The notes under the pieces: generated by a model
Seen by the model: the letters and a program-made list of their open reading frames with translations, nothing else
Told to the model about the DNA's origin: nothing
Databases searched by the model: none
From: Brevibacillus sp051967035
GTDB lineage: Bacteria > Bacillota > Bacilli > Brevibacillales > Brevibacillaceae
NCBI RefSeq assembly: GCF_051967035.1
Contig: NZ_JBQCKK010000002.1
Location: 248,001 to 312,000, forward strand
Direction of reading: 5' to 3'
Length of the DNA: 64,000 bases
Part shown: positions 34,075 through 42,614 of the stretch, one piece after another
Layout of the letters: every line of letters starts with the position of its first letter
Position numbering within the stretch: position 1 is the first letter of the stretch
Translations under genes and position numbers: made by a program

Positions 34075-35484
34075 ATGGCGAATGGACGCGTGGTTCAGGT
34101 AATGGGTCCGGTTGTTGACATCGAGTTCGAGCGTGGACACCTGCCTGCCATTTACAATGCGATCAAGATTCAACATAAAGCACAAAGCGCTGGCGAGCGC
34201 GACATCGACTTGACCGTTGAGGTTGCGACTCACCTGGGTGATAACATGGTTCGTACCGTTGCAATGTCTTCTACCGACGGTTTGGTTCGCGGAATGGAAG
34301 CCGTTGACACAGGTGCGCCTATCTCCGTTCCAGTGGGTGCGGTAACCCTTGGACGCGTATTCAACGTATTGGGAGAACCGATCGACCAGCAAGAGCTGGG
34401 GCACGTAGAGCGTCGTGACCCGATTCACCGCAAAGCTCCTGAGTTCGTAGAACAAGCAACCAATGTTGAAATCCTGGAAACAGGGATCAAAGTTATTGAC
34501 CTGTTGGCTCCGTACATCAAGGGTGGAAAAATCGGTCTGTTTGGTGGTGCGGGTGTAGGGAAAACCGTTACCATTCAAGAGCTGATTAACAACATTGCAC
34601 AAGAGCACGGCGGTATTTCCGTATTTGCTGGCGTAGGGGAGCGTACCCGTGAAGGGAACGACCTGTACCACGAGATGAAAGACGCAGGCGTTCTGCCGAA
34701 GACCGCGATGGTATTCGGTCAGATGAACGAACCGCCTGGTGCGCGTCTGCGCGTAGCGTTGACCGGTCTGACCATGGCGGAGTATTTCCGTGATGAAGAA
34801 GGCCGCGACGTTCTTCTGTTTATCGACAACATCTTCCGCTTTACCCAAGCGGGTTCCGAGGTGTCCGCTCTCTTGGGCCGTATGCCATCTGCGGTAGGTT
34901 ACCAGCCAACACTGGCTACCGAAATGGGTCAGCTGCAAGAGCGCATTACCTCCACCAAAAAAGGTTCTGTAACGTCCATTCAAGCGATCTACGTACCAGC
35001 GGACGACTATACCGACCCGGCTCCTGCGACTACGTTTGCTCACTTGGACGCGACTACCAACCTGGAGCGTTCCATCGCCGAGTTGGGTATCTTCCCTGCG
35101 GTTGACCCGCTCGCATCCACTTCCCGTGCTCTGACTCCGGAAGTAGTTGGGCAAGAACACTACGATGTGGCTCGTGGCGTGCAAAAAATTCTGCAACGCT
35201 ACAAAGAACTGCAAGATATCATCGCGATCCTCGGTATGGACGAGCTGAGCGACGAAGACAAGCAAGTCGTTGGCCGCGCACGCCGCATTCAACGCTTCCT
35301 GTCCCAGTCCTTCCACGTTGCCGAGCAATTTACCGGTAACCCAGGCCAATACGTGCCATTGAAAGAAACCGTTCGCAGCTTCAAGGAAATTCTCGAAGGC
35401 AAGCACGACCATCTGCCAGAGAGCGCGTTCCTGTATGTAGGAACCATTGAAGAAGCGGTGGAAAAAGCTAAGAAAATGGCGTAA
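34075..35484 (+). CDS. atpD: ATP synthase subunit beta
   Basis: 469 residues from ATG 34075 (AGGAGGGAAG upstream). Catalytic F1 subunit. P-loop GGAGVGKT (157-164), catalytic glutamate in GERTREGND, and the DELSDEDK loop that meets the gamma shaft are all present. Normal length. Confidence 0.99.
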   Translation: MANGRVVQVMGPVVDIEFERGHLPAIYNAIKIQHKAQSAGERDIDLTVEVATHLGDNMVRTVAMSSTDGLVRGMEAVDTGAPISVPVGAVTLGRVFNVLGEPIDQQELGHVERRDPIHRKAPEFVEQATNVEILETGIKVIDLLAPYIKGGKIGLFGGAGVGKTVTIQELINNIAQEHGGISVFAGVGERTREGNDLYHEMKDAGVLPKTAMVFGQMNEPPGARLRVALTGLTMAEYFRDEEGRDVLLFIDNIFRFTQAGSEVSALLGRMPSAVGYQPTLATEMGQLQERITSTKKGSVTSIQAIYVPADDYTDPAPATTFAHLDATTNLERSIAELGIFPAVDPLASTSRALTPEVVGQEHYDVARGVQKILQRYKELQDIIAILGMDELSDEDKQVVGRARRIQRFLSQSFHVAEQFTGNPGQYVPLKETVRSFKEILEGKHDHLPESAFLYVGTIEEAVEKAKKMA

Positions 35485-35511
35485 GACACCCTGGAAAGGG
35501 GAGACGAGTAA

Positions 35512-35910
35512 GTGAGTAAGATGACAGTGGAAGTCGTAACTCCTGAACGGATCGTCTACAGCGGTCAGGCTGAAATGGTCATCGCTCGCGGCGTTCAAGG
35601 GGATCTCGGTATTTTGCCGAACCATATGCCGCTGGTAAGCCCGCTGAAAATAGCGCCGGTTCGGATCAAGACAGAAGGTGAAACCGAAGTAAAGATAGCT
35701 GTAAGCGGCGGCTTCATGGAAGTGCGCGGCGATAAGGTAACCATTCTTGCTGAAACGGCTGAATTGCCGGGAGACATTGATGCAGAACGCGCCAAGGCAG
35801 CGAAAGCTCGCGCCGAAAAGCGTTTGGCTGAGAAATATGCCGATATCGACGTCCAGCGTGCCGAGCGTGCGCTGCAACGTGCGATGGCGCGTCTCGACGT
35901 AATGAAGTAA
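35512..35910 (+). CDS. atpC: ATP synthase subunit epsilon
   Basis: 132 residues from GTG 35512 (AAAGGGGAG 9 nt upstream). N-terminal beta sandwich (GILPNHMPLVSPL) and a C-terminal helical hairpin (AERALQRAMARLDVMK) that can inhibit ATP hydrolysis. Ends the operon; a terminator follows within 20 nt. Confidence 0.97.
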   Translation: MSKMTVEVVTPERIVYSGQAEMVIARGVQGDLGILPNHMPLVSPLKIAPVRIKTEGETEVKIAVSGGFMEVRGDKVTILAETAELPGDIDAERAKAAKARAEKRLAEKYADIDVQRAERALQRAMARLDVMK

Positions 35911-35923
35911 GCATAAGCTTGAT

Positions 35924-35956
35924 ATCCCCGCGGCCAGGTGGCTGCGGGGATTTTTC
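35924..35956 (+). terminator. Intrinsic terminator of the atp operon
   Basis: ATCCCCGCGGCC (35924-35935) pairs with GGCTGCGGGGAT (35940-35951), 4-nt loop, then TTTTT. Confidence 0.9.
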
Positions 35957-36007
35957 GCTTGCACGACGTATATGGTTATTCATGTTTGCGGGCCATGATA
36001 TTTCCAG

Positions 36008-36038
36008 TTGGTAATTGCCTATCGTTTCTGTGTATAAT
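36008..36038 (+). promoter_or_regulatory. Possible promoter of the 36 kb hypothetical gene
   Basis: TTGGTA (36008-36013) and a perfect TATAAT (36033-36038), with a rather long 19-nt spacer. Confidence 0.45.
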
Positions 36039-36127
36039 AGACCTAATGCCCTGCCGTCGGACATGATTTTGTTGCGCCAGCATAAGGGGCGGCACTGGCT
36101 TTTTGGAATTAAAGGAGAGTGTAACTG

Positions 36128-36868
36128 ATGCAAACCATTCGCGATATTCGCCACAATCAGGATGGCGTCGTGATTCCTAGCGGCTTTAAGGCTAATGGCT
36201 GGTCGAGCGTGCTGTCTCATGAAATGAATGTCCTGTTTCAGTCCCTGTGTTTTGTCGTAACTGAGCACGAAACAAAAGCGGAGATGGAAAAAGCACTGGA
36301 TGAAATCGAAGCATTGAAAGGCACGTTCTCCGAGCCTGTGAAGGAAGCTTTCAAATCGGAAGCGGACTATGAGGGCTATGTCAACCTGCTGAACCGCTTC
36401 AAATCGTTCCTGAAACGCTCGGATTACGATTACCCGACATCCCGTGCCGAAGCGATCGAGCTTTTCGTCAAATGGGGTCTGGTGATCGATCACGAGGATT
36501 ACTGGGATATCCCTATTCATCCGTTCCCGGATGCGTCCCAACTGTTCAAGCTGAGTGAAGTGGAATCGCTCGCTTTGGCGCATGTGAAGCTGGAAGCGCT
36601 GGTCCACCCTGTGTTCAGCCGCCTGGTCCTGATGCTTCATGAACGCGACGAAAATACATTCAGCATCTCCAAGGCAGAAATGAAAGAAATGCTCAACACC
36701 AACGATCAAATGCTTGCTGAGGTTTTGATTAAGCTGACTCCGTACATGGAAGAAGCGATTGAGAACATGCTGGAGCTGCCAGATGATGAGAAGCTGAACT
36801 TCACGATTGTATGGGAGCGCATTTACGAGGACTTCCTCGGTCAGCCGTTTTCAAGCAACGTGCAATAA
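36128..36868 (+). CDS. Conserved hypothetical cytoplasmic protein
   Basis: 246 residues from ATG 36128 (AAAGGAG upstream). I do not recognise the family. Acidic, mostly helical, no signal peptide, membrane segment or obvious catalytic motif; four cysteine-poor helical blocks, the last rich in Glu/Leu (YMEEAIENMLELPDDE). Codon use resembles its neighbours, so it is a resident gene. It stands alone with its own promoter between the atp and nuo operons. Confidence 0.75.
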   Translation: MQTIRDIRHNQDGVVIPSGFKANGWSSVLSHEMNVLFQSLCFVVTEHETKAEMEKALDEIEALKGTFSEPVKEAFKSEADYEGYVNLLNRFKSFLKRSDYDYPTSRAEAIELFVKWGLVIDHEDYWDIPIHPFPDASQLFKLSEVESLALAHVKLEALVHPVFSRLVLMLHERDENTFSISKAEMKEMLNTNDQMLAEVLIKLTPYMEEAIENMLELPDDEKLNFTIVWERIYEDFLGQPFSSNVQ

Positions 36869-37171
36869 TCAACGGAATAGGAGAGCCAGACAGGCCGTTT
36901 CGTTTGGCTATTATATGATGCTGGAAAAGCTTAGGGAGTTTTCTCTAAGTTTTTCCCTTTATATGGCACATATGGAAGGCTTTCGTTAGACACCCCCTTG
37001 GCAATTTGATATAATGATAAAGGTATTTTTTTCTAGCAGTATCGGTCTGCGACAACGTTCATACTTTCATCTGCGATGCTGCGAGCAGTACCCCTTTCAT
37101 GAGGTGATGACTTCTCCTGGAGGGCAGCGCAAGACAGATTCACATCTTTCTTACGAGCGGAGGGAACGTGG
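36869..37171. other. Intergenic region before the nuo operon
   Basis: About 300 nt without a gene. It contains a weak hairpin followed by T residues (about 36926-36955, stem CTTAG/CTAAG), likely the terminator of the upstream gene, the nuo promoter at 36986-37015 and a leader of roughly 150 nt. No riboswitch fold I recognise. Confidence 0.55.
36986..37015 (+). promoter_or_regulatory. Sigma-A promoter of the nuo operon
   Basis: TTAGAC (36986-36991), 18-nt spacer, perfect TATAAT (37010-37015). The leader to nuoA is about 150 nt. Confidence 0.7.
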
Positions 37172-37543
37172 GTGAATGACATCTACACCAACAATTATGT
37201 GATTGTCGCGATCTTTTTGATTCTGGGTGTGTTGCTGCCCGTGGCTACGGTCAGTTTCGTCGGTCCGTTGCTGCGTCCCAAAAAGCCGACACGGGAGAAG
37301 CAAACGACTTATGAAAGCGGTAACATTCCTGTTGGCGACAGCTGGGTACGCTTCAACGTAAAGTATTACATTTTCGCTCTCATGTTTGTCATCTTTGATG
37401 TAGAAACGCTCTTTCTGTACCCGTGGGCCGTCGCTTACAAAGAGCTGGGGCTGTTCGCCCTGGTCGAGATGGTCATCTTTATATCCTTGCTGGTAGTAGG
37501 GTTGATTTACGCGTGGAGAAAGAAGGTGCTGGAATGGAACTAG
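37172..37543 (+). CDS. nuoA: Complex I subunit NuoA
   Basis: 123 residues from GTG 37172 (CGGAGGGA upstream). Three membrane helices; the loop KQTTYESGNIPVGDSWVRF and the acidic FDVETLFLYPWA motif on helix 2 are the family hallmarks at the quinone-channel interface. First gene of an eleven-gene operon; overlaps nuoB by 10 nt. Confidence 0.96.
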   Translation: MNDIYTNNYVIVAIFLILGVLLPVATVSFVGPLLRPKKPTREKQTTYESGNIPVGDSWVRFNVKYYIFALMFVIFDVETLFLYPWAVAYKELGLFALVEMVIFISLLVVGLIYAWRKKVLEWN

Positions 37544-38052
37544 ATCTGACAAGCATTGCGCCAGAATTGCAAGAAGAGCTGGATCGCAACGTCATGTTTA
37601 CGACATTGGAAACGGTAAAAGGCTGGGTTCGCAGCAACTCGCTCTGGCCGCTGACCTTTGGTCTCGCCTGTTGCGCCATCGAGATGATGGGAACAGGTGG
37701 AGCGCGTTATGACCTGGACCGGTTCGGCGTAATCTTCCGCGCCTCGCCGAGACAATCCGATGTCATGATCGTAGCCGGAACGGTTACGAAAAAAATGGCT
37801 CCATTGCTGCGCCGATTGTACGATCAAATGCCCGAACCGAAATGGGTGATCGCCATGGGATCCTGTGCGACGGCGGGGGGTCCTTACGTGCGCTCGTACA
37901 GTGTGGTAAAAGGGGTAGACCAGATCGTGCCTGTCGACGTATATATTCCGGGCTGTCCGCCAAATCCAGCTGCCCTGATTTACGGAATCAACAAGCTCCA
38001 GGAAAAAATTCGCTATGAAGCGAAGACTGGGAAGCGGGTGACCAGTCCATGA
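37534..38052 (+). CDS. nuoB: Complex I subunit NuoB (N2 cluster)
   Basis: 172 residues from ATG 37534. Carries the terminal iron-sulfur cluster N2 next to quinone: tandem cysteines in FGLACCAIEMM, then GSCATAGGPY and PGCPPNP supply the ligands. Overlaps both nuoA and nuoC, indicating coupled translation. Confidence 0.97.
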   Translation: MELDLTSIAPELQEELDRNVMFTTLETVKGWVRSNSLWPLTFGLACCAIEMMGTGGARYDLDRFGVIFRASPRQSDVMIVAGTVTKKMAPLLRRLYDQMPEPKWVIAMGSCATAGGPYVRSYSVVKGVDQIVPVDVYIPGCPPNPAALIYGINKLQEKIRYEAKTGKRVTSP

Positions 38053-39095
38053 GCGAAGAAAAACGCAAACCAACGCCGGAAGAAAAGGCGAAGGCCGCCG
38101 CTGAGGCTCGTGCCAAGGCCGAAGCTTTGCGAAAATTAAGAGAACAGGGAGAGCAGGCTCCACAGCCGAAAACGGAAGCCGAGGAAGCTCCCGCGCAAGC
38201 CCAAGCAGCAGAACCGCAAGCAGAGGCCGCGAAGCCCGTCTCGGAAATGACGCCAGAGGAAAAAGCCGCTGCGAAAAAGGCAGCCGCTGCCGAAGCTTTG
38301 GCCAAAGCAAAAGCGGCGAAAGAAGCCAAAGAGGCTGCCCAGCAGGCTGACGCTGCGTCAACAGCAGACGGTGCTGACGCAGATGCGAAGGCGAAAGCGG
38401 CTGCTGCCGCCAAAGCCAAGGCTGCGGCCGCTGCTGCCGTGAAGGCGAAGGCAGCCAGGGAAGCAGCAGGCGGGCAAACAGCAGAAGGCGGAGAGGACGA
38501 CGCCAAGGCAAAGGCCGCCGCTGCCGCCAAAGCCAAAGCCGCCGCCGCGGCCGCTGCGAAGGCGAAAGCGGCGCAGGGAGAGGCCCCAGCCGCAGAGGAA
38601 GCTCCAAAAGCTCCTTCGAAAAATCAACCGTATCTCGACAAGTACGTAGAGCGGATTACCGAAGCATTTGGCAAGGAAGTGCTGGAGGCCGCCTACGTGA
38701 ACGAGCTGGGCAAGGAAGTTCCGACGCTTGTGGTCCAAACAGAGCGCTGGCACGAGATCGCCCGGTTTCTGAAGGAAGACGAGCCGTTGGCCTTTGATTA
38801 CCTGTCCGATCTGCACGGTGTGGACTACGAAGATCGGATGGAGGTGTACTACCACCTCTACTCCTACAAAAACCGACAAAGTTTGGCTGTAAAAGTCAAG
38901 ACGAGCCGGGAACAGCCATCCGTTCCGTCTGTCATGGATATATGGCATGGCGCGAATTGGAACGAAAGAGAGACATTTGACTTGTTGGGCATTCATTTCC
39001 CGGGACATACCGATTTGCGTCGAATTTTGCTGCCGGATGATTGGGTAGGCTATCCGCTGCGAAAAGATTATGTGCAATACGACGAGGAGGTTTAA
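38049..39095 (+). CDS. nuoC: Complex I subunit NuoC with a long repetitive N-terminal extension
   Basis: 348 residues from ATG 38049 (ATGA overlap with nuoB). Only the last 155 residues (about 193-348, starting QPYLDKYVERI) match the usual 30-kDa NuoC, with ERETFDLLGIHFPGHTDLRRILLPDDW as its signature. Residues 1-190 are almost entirely Ala, Lys and Glu, predicted highly helical and charged, with a 25-residue block (DAKAKAAAAAKAK...) repeated at 112-136 and 151-175. Charged extensions on NuoC occur in some Bacilli, but I cannot compare lengths here. The extension probably protrudes into the cytoplasm near where NuoEFG would bind. Confidence 0.93.
   Translation: MSEEKRKPTPEEKAKAAAEARAKAEALRKLREQGEQAPQPKTEAEEAPAQAQAAEPQAEAAKPVSEMTPEEKAAAKKAAAAEALAKAKAAKEAKEAAQQADAASTADGADADAKAKAAAAAKAKAAAAAAVKAKAAREAAGGQTAEGGEDDAKAKAAAAAKAKAAAAAAAKAKAAQGEAPAAEEAPKAPSKNQPYLDKYVERITEAFGKEVLEAAYVNELGKEVPTLVVQTERWHEIARFLKEDEPLAFDYLSDLHGVDYEDRMEVYYHLYSYKNRQSLAVKVKTSREQPSVPSVMDIWHGANWNERETFDLLGIHFPGHTDLRRILLPDDWVGYPLRKDYVQYDEEV
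38382..38573 (+). repeat. 117-nt period direct repeat inside nuoC
   Basis: Segments 38382-38456 and 38499-38573 encode the same Lys/Ala block with one residue change. At DNA level the copies differ mostly at third positions, so it is an older duplication rather than a recent slippage event. Confidence 0.75.
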
Positions 39096-39098
39096 CAG

Positions 39099-40247
39099 GT
39101 GAACCAGAACATCCTCACAACCCATGTCGACACCTCTTCTGAGACGGGCATTCGCACGGAAGAGATGCTCTTGAACGTAGGGCCACAGCATCCGAGTACA
39201 CACGGCGTTTTTCGTCTGGTCGTCAAAATTGACGGAGAAACCATCAAGGAAGCGATTCCGGTGATGGGCTATCTTCACCGCGGAACAGAAAAGCTGGCGG
39301 AAAACCTGAACTACACGCAAATCATTCCCTACACAGACCGGATGGACTACGTGTCCGCCATGACCAATAACTACGTCTTTTGTCACGCGGTAGAAACGAT
39401 GATGGGGCTGGAAATTCCGGAACGTGCCCAGTTTCTGCGGCTGATCGCCATGGAGCTGAACCGGGTAGCCAGTCACTTGGTCTGGTGGGGAACGTACCTG
39501 CTGGATATCGGGGCGATGGGACCGTTTCTGTATGCATTCCGCGATCGCGAGATGATCCTCGACCTGTTCAACGAGCTGTGCGGGGCGCGGATGACTTTTA
39601 ACTACATGCGGATCGGCGGCGTCAAATGGGATGCGCCTCCAGGCTGGATCGACAAGGCGAAGGAATTCGTCCAATACATGAAGAAAGAACTGAACAACTA
39701 CCATCAGTTGGTGTCGGGAAATGAAATTTTCATCAGCAGGATCAAGGGCATCGGCACGTTCGACACCAAGACGGCACTGGACTACTCGTTGTCCGGCGTC
39801 ATGCTCCGCGCCACCGGGGTCAAATGGGACTTGCGCAAGGATGAGCCTTACTGCATCTACGATCGCTTTGATTTTGATGTCCCCACCGCAACAGAAGGGG
39901 ACTGCATGGCCCGCTACCAATTGCGGATGGCGGAAATCGAACAGTCGCTGCGTATTTTGGAGCAGGCGCTGGAGCAATTCCCGAGCGAGGGAGAAGTGAT
40001 CGGCAAAGTGCCGCGCGTCATCCGTCCGCCGGCGGGCGAGACTTATGTGCGCATCGAATCCCCGCGGGGCGAGATCGGCTGTTACATTGCCAGCCAGGGC
40101 AAGGATAAGCCGTGGAGATTGAAATTCAGACGTCCGTCCTTTAACAATTTGCAGATACTGCCCAAACTGTTGCAGGGAGAAAACCTTGCCAACATGATCG
40201 CCATTCTGGGCAGCATCGACATCGTGCTCGGGGAGGTTGACTGTTGA
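39099..40247 (+). CDS. nuoD: Complex I subunit NuoD (49-kDa)
   Basis: 382 residues from GTG 39099 (GAGGAGG upstream). Forms the quinone pocket with NuoB. Motifs: NVGPQHPSTHGVFR near the N-terminus, the quinone-binding tyrosine region MGYLHRGTEKLAE, and the C-terminal PSFNNLQILPKLL...DIVLGEVDC. Not fused to NuoC, unlike in E. coli. Confidence 0.97.
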   Translation: MNQNILTTHVDTSSETGIRTEEMLLNVGPQHPSTHGVFRLVVKIDGETIKEAIPVMGYLHRGTEKLAENLNYTQIIPYTDRMDYVSAMTNNYVFCHAVETMMGLEIPERAQFLRLIAMELNRVASHLVWWGTYLLDIGAMGPFLYAFRDREMILDLFNELCGARMTFNYMRIGGVKWDAPPGWIDKAKEFVQYMKKELNNYHQLVSGNEIFISRIKGIGTFDTKTALDYSLSGVMLRATGVKWDLRKDEPYCIYDRFDFDVPTATEGDCMARYQLRMAEIEQSLRILEQALEQFPSEGEVIGKVPRVIRPPAGETYVRIESPRGEIGCYIASQGKDKPWRLKFRRPSFNNLQILPKLLQGENLANMIAILGSIDIVLGEVDC

Positions 40248-41254
40248 TGAACGCGCTCCTGCAACAAGCCCCCTCATGGGGAAACACGCTCTGGTTTCTT
40301 GTGGCGGCGGTGGTTCTTTTGGCCGTCCTGCTGGGATTCGTGACGTATGCCATCTACTTTGAGCGCAAAGTCATCGGCTGGATGCAGCTGCGCATCGGTC
40401 CCAATCGCGTCGGGCCGCTCGGGCTGTTGCAAACCGTCGCGGACGTGACCAAGCTCCTCCTGAAAGAAGATACGCGTCCCAAGCATGCGGACAAAGCGCT
40501 GTTTACGCTGGCGCCCATTCTCGCCTATGCGCCTGCCTTCGCGGTTTTGGCCGTCATGCCGTTTACGGAAAGCATCCAGTTTGCCGACCTGGGAATCGGC
40601 CTTCTGTACTATATCGCTCTGTCGGGAATTACCGTGTTGGGTGTGATTACGGCTGGCTGGGCTTCGAACAACAAGTATTCGCTGATCGGGGGTCTCCGCT
40701 CTGCTGCGCAGATGATTAGCTATGAAGTGCCGCTAGTCATGTCCGTGGTGGGTGTCGTTCTGTTGACGGGCAGCATGAATCTCAGGGAAATTGTCGAGGC
40801 GCAGCGGGATGTCTGGAATATTGTGCCGCAGTTTATCGGCTTTGCCGTCTTTATCGTGGCGGCCCAGGCCGAGCTGAACCGCACGCCGTTTGACTTGCCG
40901 GAGGCCGAGTCGGAGCTGGTGGCAGGGTACCACGTCGAATACTCCGGGTTCCGCTTTGCCATGTTCATGCTGGCGGAATACGTGTACATGTTCGGGATGG
41001 GGACATTGATTACGATTTTGTTTTTGGGCGGCTGGCTGCCCCTTCATCCGGCTTTGGACTTTATCCCGGGAATTGTCTGGTTTGTTCTCAAGTTCTCGCT
41101 GTATATCTTCCTTCAGTTCTGGCTTCGGGCTACCATGCCGCGTTTGCGGGTCGATCAGTTGATGTCGTTTGCCTGGAAGGTTCTTTTGCCCGTGGCTTTG
41201 TTCAACATTTTGCTCACGGCTGTAGTCGTCTCCTATCAAAACGGCATGTTCTAA
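40247..41254 (+). CDS. nuoH: Complex I subunit NuoH
   Basis: 335 residues from ATG 40247, which shares its A with the nuoD stop (TGATG); GGGAGG lies 10 nt before. Eight or more membrane helices linking the quinone cavity to the proton pumps. ERKVIGWMQLRIGPNRVGP and the acidic LNRTPFDLPEAESELVAGYHVEY loop are diagnostic. Confidence 0.96.
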   Translation: MNALLQQAPSWGNTLWFLVAAVVLLAVLLGFVTYAIYFERKVIGWMQLRIGPNRVGPLGLLQTVADVTKLLLKEDTRPKHADKALFTLAPILAYAPAFAVLAVMPFTESIQFADLGIGLLYYIALSGITVLGVITAGWASNNKYSLIGGLRSAAQMISYEVPLVMSVVGVVLLTGSMNLREIVEAQRDVWNIVPQFIGFAVFIVAAQAELNRTPFDLPEAESELVAGYHVEYSGFRFAMFMLAEYVYMFGMGTLITILFLGGWLPLHPALDFIPGIVWFVLKFSLYIFLQFWLRATMPRLRVDQLMSFAWKVLLPVALFNILLTAVVVSYQNGMF

Positions 41255-41355
41255 TCTTCGCGGCAGAAGCACCTGCCAGGTGTCCCACGTTTATACGCGC
41301 AGGCTTCGCCCGGCAAGGCGAAGGCCAAGTTTTCAATATCTGAGGGGTGAGATAC

Positions 41356-41769
41356 ATGCTTGGACTGGCTAAAGGCCTGGGATATACATTCAAAAAGCTT
41401 ACGGAGAAAAAAATCACGCACTTTTATCCGGATGTGCCCTTTCCCATGCCGCCACGTTTTCGCGGCATCCAACACTTTTCTCCGGAAAAATGCATCGTGT
41501 GCAACCAGTGTGCGCGCATTTGTCCGACAGAGTGCATCCAACTGACAGGGAAGCCCCATCCGGACCCGGAGAAAAAGGGGAAAATTATTGATACGTACGA
41601 TATCAACTTCGAACTGTGCATTTTGTGCGATCTCTGTACAGAGGTGTGCCCGACCGAAGCGATTGTGATGACCAACAACTTCGAACTGGCTGCCTACAGC
41701 AGGGACGAATTGTACAAAAACCTGAAATGGCTGGATGACAACAATACGAACGTCAGGGAGGAGAACTAG
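41356..41769 (+). CDS. nuoI: Complex I subunit NuoI (two [4Fe-4S] clusters)
   Basis: 137 residues from ATG 41356 (GAGGGGTGA upstream). Two ferredoxin motifs: C46-C49-C52-C56 and C88-C91-C94-C98, which carry electrons toward NuoB. Short N-terminal amphipathic region as in other Bacilli. In this operon, without NuoE, F and G, it is the likely entry for electrons from an external donor. Confidence 0.96.
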   Translation: MLGLAKGLGYTFKKLTEKKITHFYPDVPFPMPPRFRGIQHFSPEKCIVCNQCARICPTECIQLTGKPHPDPEKKGKIIDTYDINFELCILCDLCTEVCPTEAIVMTNNFELAAYSRDELYKNLKWLDDNNTNVREEN

Positions 41770-41770
41770 C

Positions 41771-42280
41771 ATGACTGGCGAATTTGTGGCCTTTTTTATC
41801 CTGTCTCTCCTGACGATTGGCGGCGCCGTTTTCATGATTAGTTTTACGCGTGTCGTACACATGGTGATCTCCCTGGGGGTCACGTTTATCAGCATCGCCG
41901 GACTGTTTGTGTTGCTCGGAGCGGAGTTTGCAGGCGTAGCGCAGGTGCTGGTCTACTCCGGAGCCATTTCCATCCTGATGCTGTTCGGCATCATGCTCAC
42001 CAAGCACGATGCCCAGGACGAAGGCACCGGGCGGACGTGGAAAAACCGCTGGATTCTGCTTTTTGTCGTCGGTTTGTTCGGGCTGTTGTTCTGGGGTGTG
42101 CAAAACACTTCGTGGCCGGCACCGCCGCCGCCAACGGCCTCATCCGTGAGCAACGCAAAGGTAATCGGCCTTGAAGTCTTCACCAAGTACGTCATTCCGT
42201 TCGAACTGTTGTCTGTCCTGCTGTTGATCGCATTGGTCGGTGCGATCATCATGGCGAAAAAGGAGGGGGATAACGAATGA
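41771..42280 (+). CDS. nuoJ: Complex I subunit NuoJ
   Basis: 169 residues from ATG 41771 (GGGAGGAG upstream). Five membrane helices; FAGVAQVLVYSGAISILMLFGIMLT is the conserved helix 3 region with the pi-bulge. Ends with ATGA overlap into nuoK. Confidence 0.95.
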   Translation: MTGEFVAFFILSLLTIGGAVFMISFTRVVHMVISLGVTFISIAGLFVLLGAEFAGVAQVLVYSGAISILMLFGIMLTKHDAQDEGTGRTWKNRWILLFVVGLFGLLFWGVQNTSWPAPPPPTASSVSNAKVIGLEVFTKYVIPFELLSVLLLIALVGAIIMAKKEGDNE

Positions 42281-42588
42281 CGGTAAGCATCACCTCCTAT
42301 TTGCTGGTCGCGCTGATTCTGTTTTGCGTCGGCTTGTACGGAGCGCTGACAAAGCGTAACGCCGTTGTCGTGCTGATCTCGATCGAGCTGATGTTGAATG
42401 CGGTGAATATCAACCTGGTCGCCTTTTCCAAATACGGCTTGTACCCCGCTGTAGCCGGACAAATTTTCACCTTGTTCACGATGACGGTAGCAGCCGCCGA
42501 GGTCGCGGTGGGATTGGCGATCCTGATCGCGCTCTACCGCAACAAGGAAACGGTCAATGTAGATGAAATGGATCAAATGAAACGATAG
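42277..42588 (+). CDS. nuoK: Complex I subunit NuoK
   Basis: 103 residues from ATG 42277. Three membrane helices with the two buried glutamates of the proton path: SIELMLNAVNINLV and TVAAAEVAVGLAI. Standard length for the family. Confidence 0.96.
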   Translation: MTVSITSYLLVALILFCVGLYGALTKRNAVVVLISIELMLNAVNINLVAFSKYGLYPAVAGQIFTLFTMTVAAAEVAVGLAILIALYRNKETVNVDEMDQMKR

Positions 42589-42614
42589 ATGGAGACCTGA
42601 TAAGGAGGACAAAG

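Noticed and set aside
34054..35964. 636-codon minus-strand frame across atpD-atpC
   Set aside because: Shadow of highly biased genes; it even spans the atp terminator.
37016..37171. Structured regulatory RNA in the nuo leader
   Set aside because: Only short, weak pairings are visible; nothing matches a known riboswitch or T-box.
37107..37175. 22-codon leader frame ending in the TGA that overlaps the nuoA GTG
   Set aside because: Its only ribosome site (GAGGTG) touches the ATG with no spacing; not convincing as a translated leader peptide.
38358..40277. 639-codon minus-strand frame across nuoC-nuoD
   Set aside because: Mirror of the codon bias and Ala-rich repeats; no ribosome site or recognisable motif.
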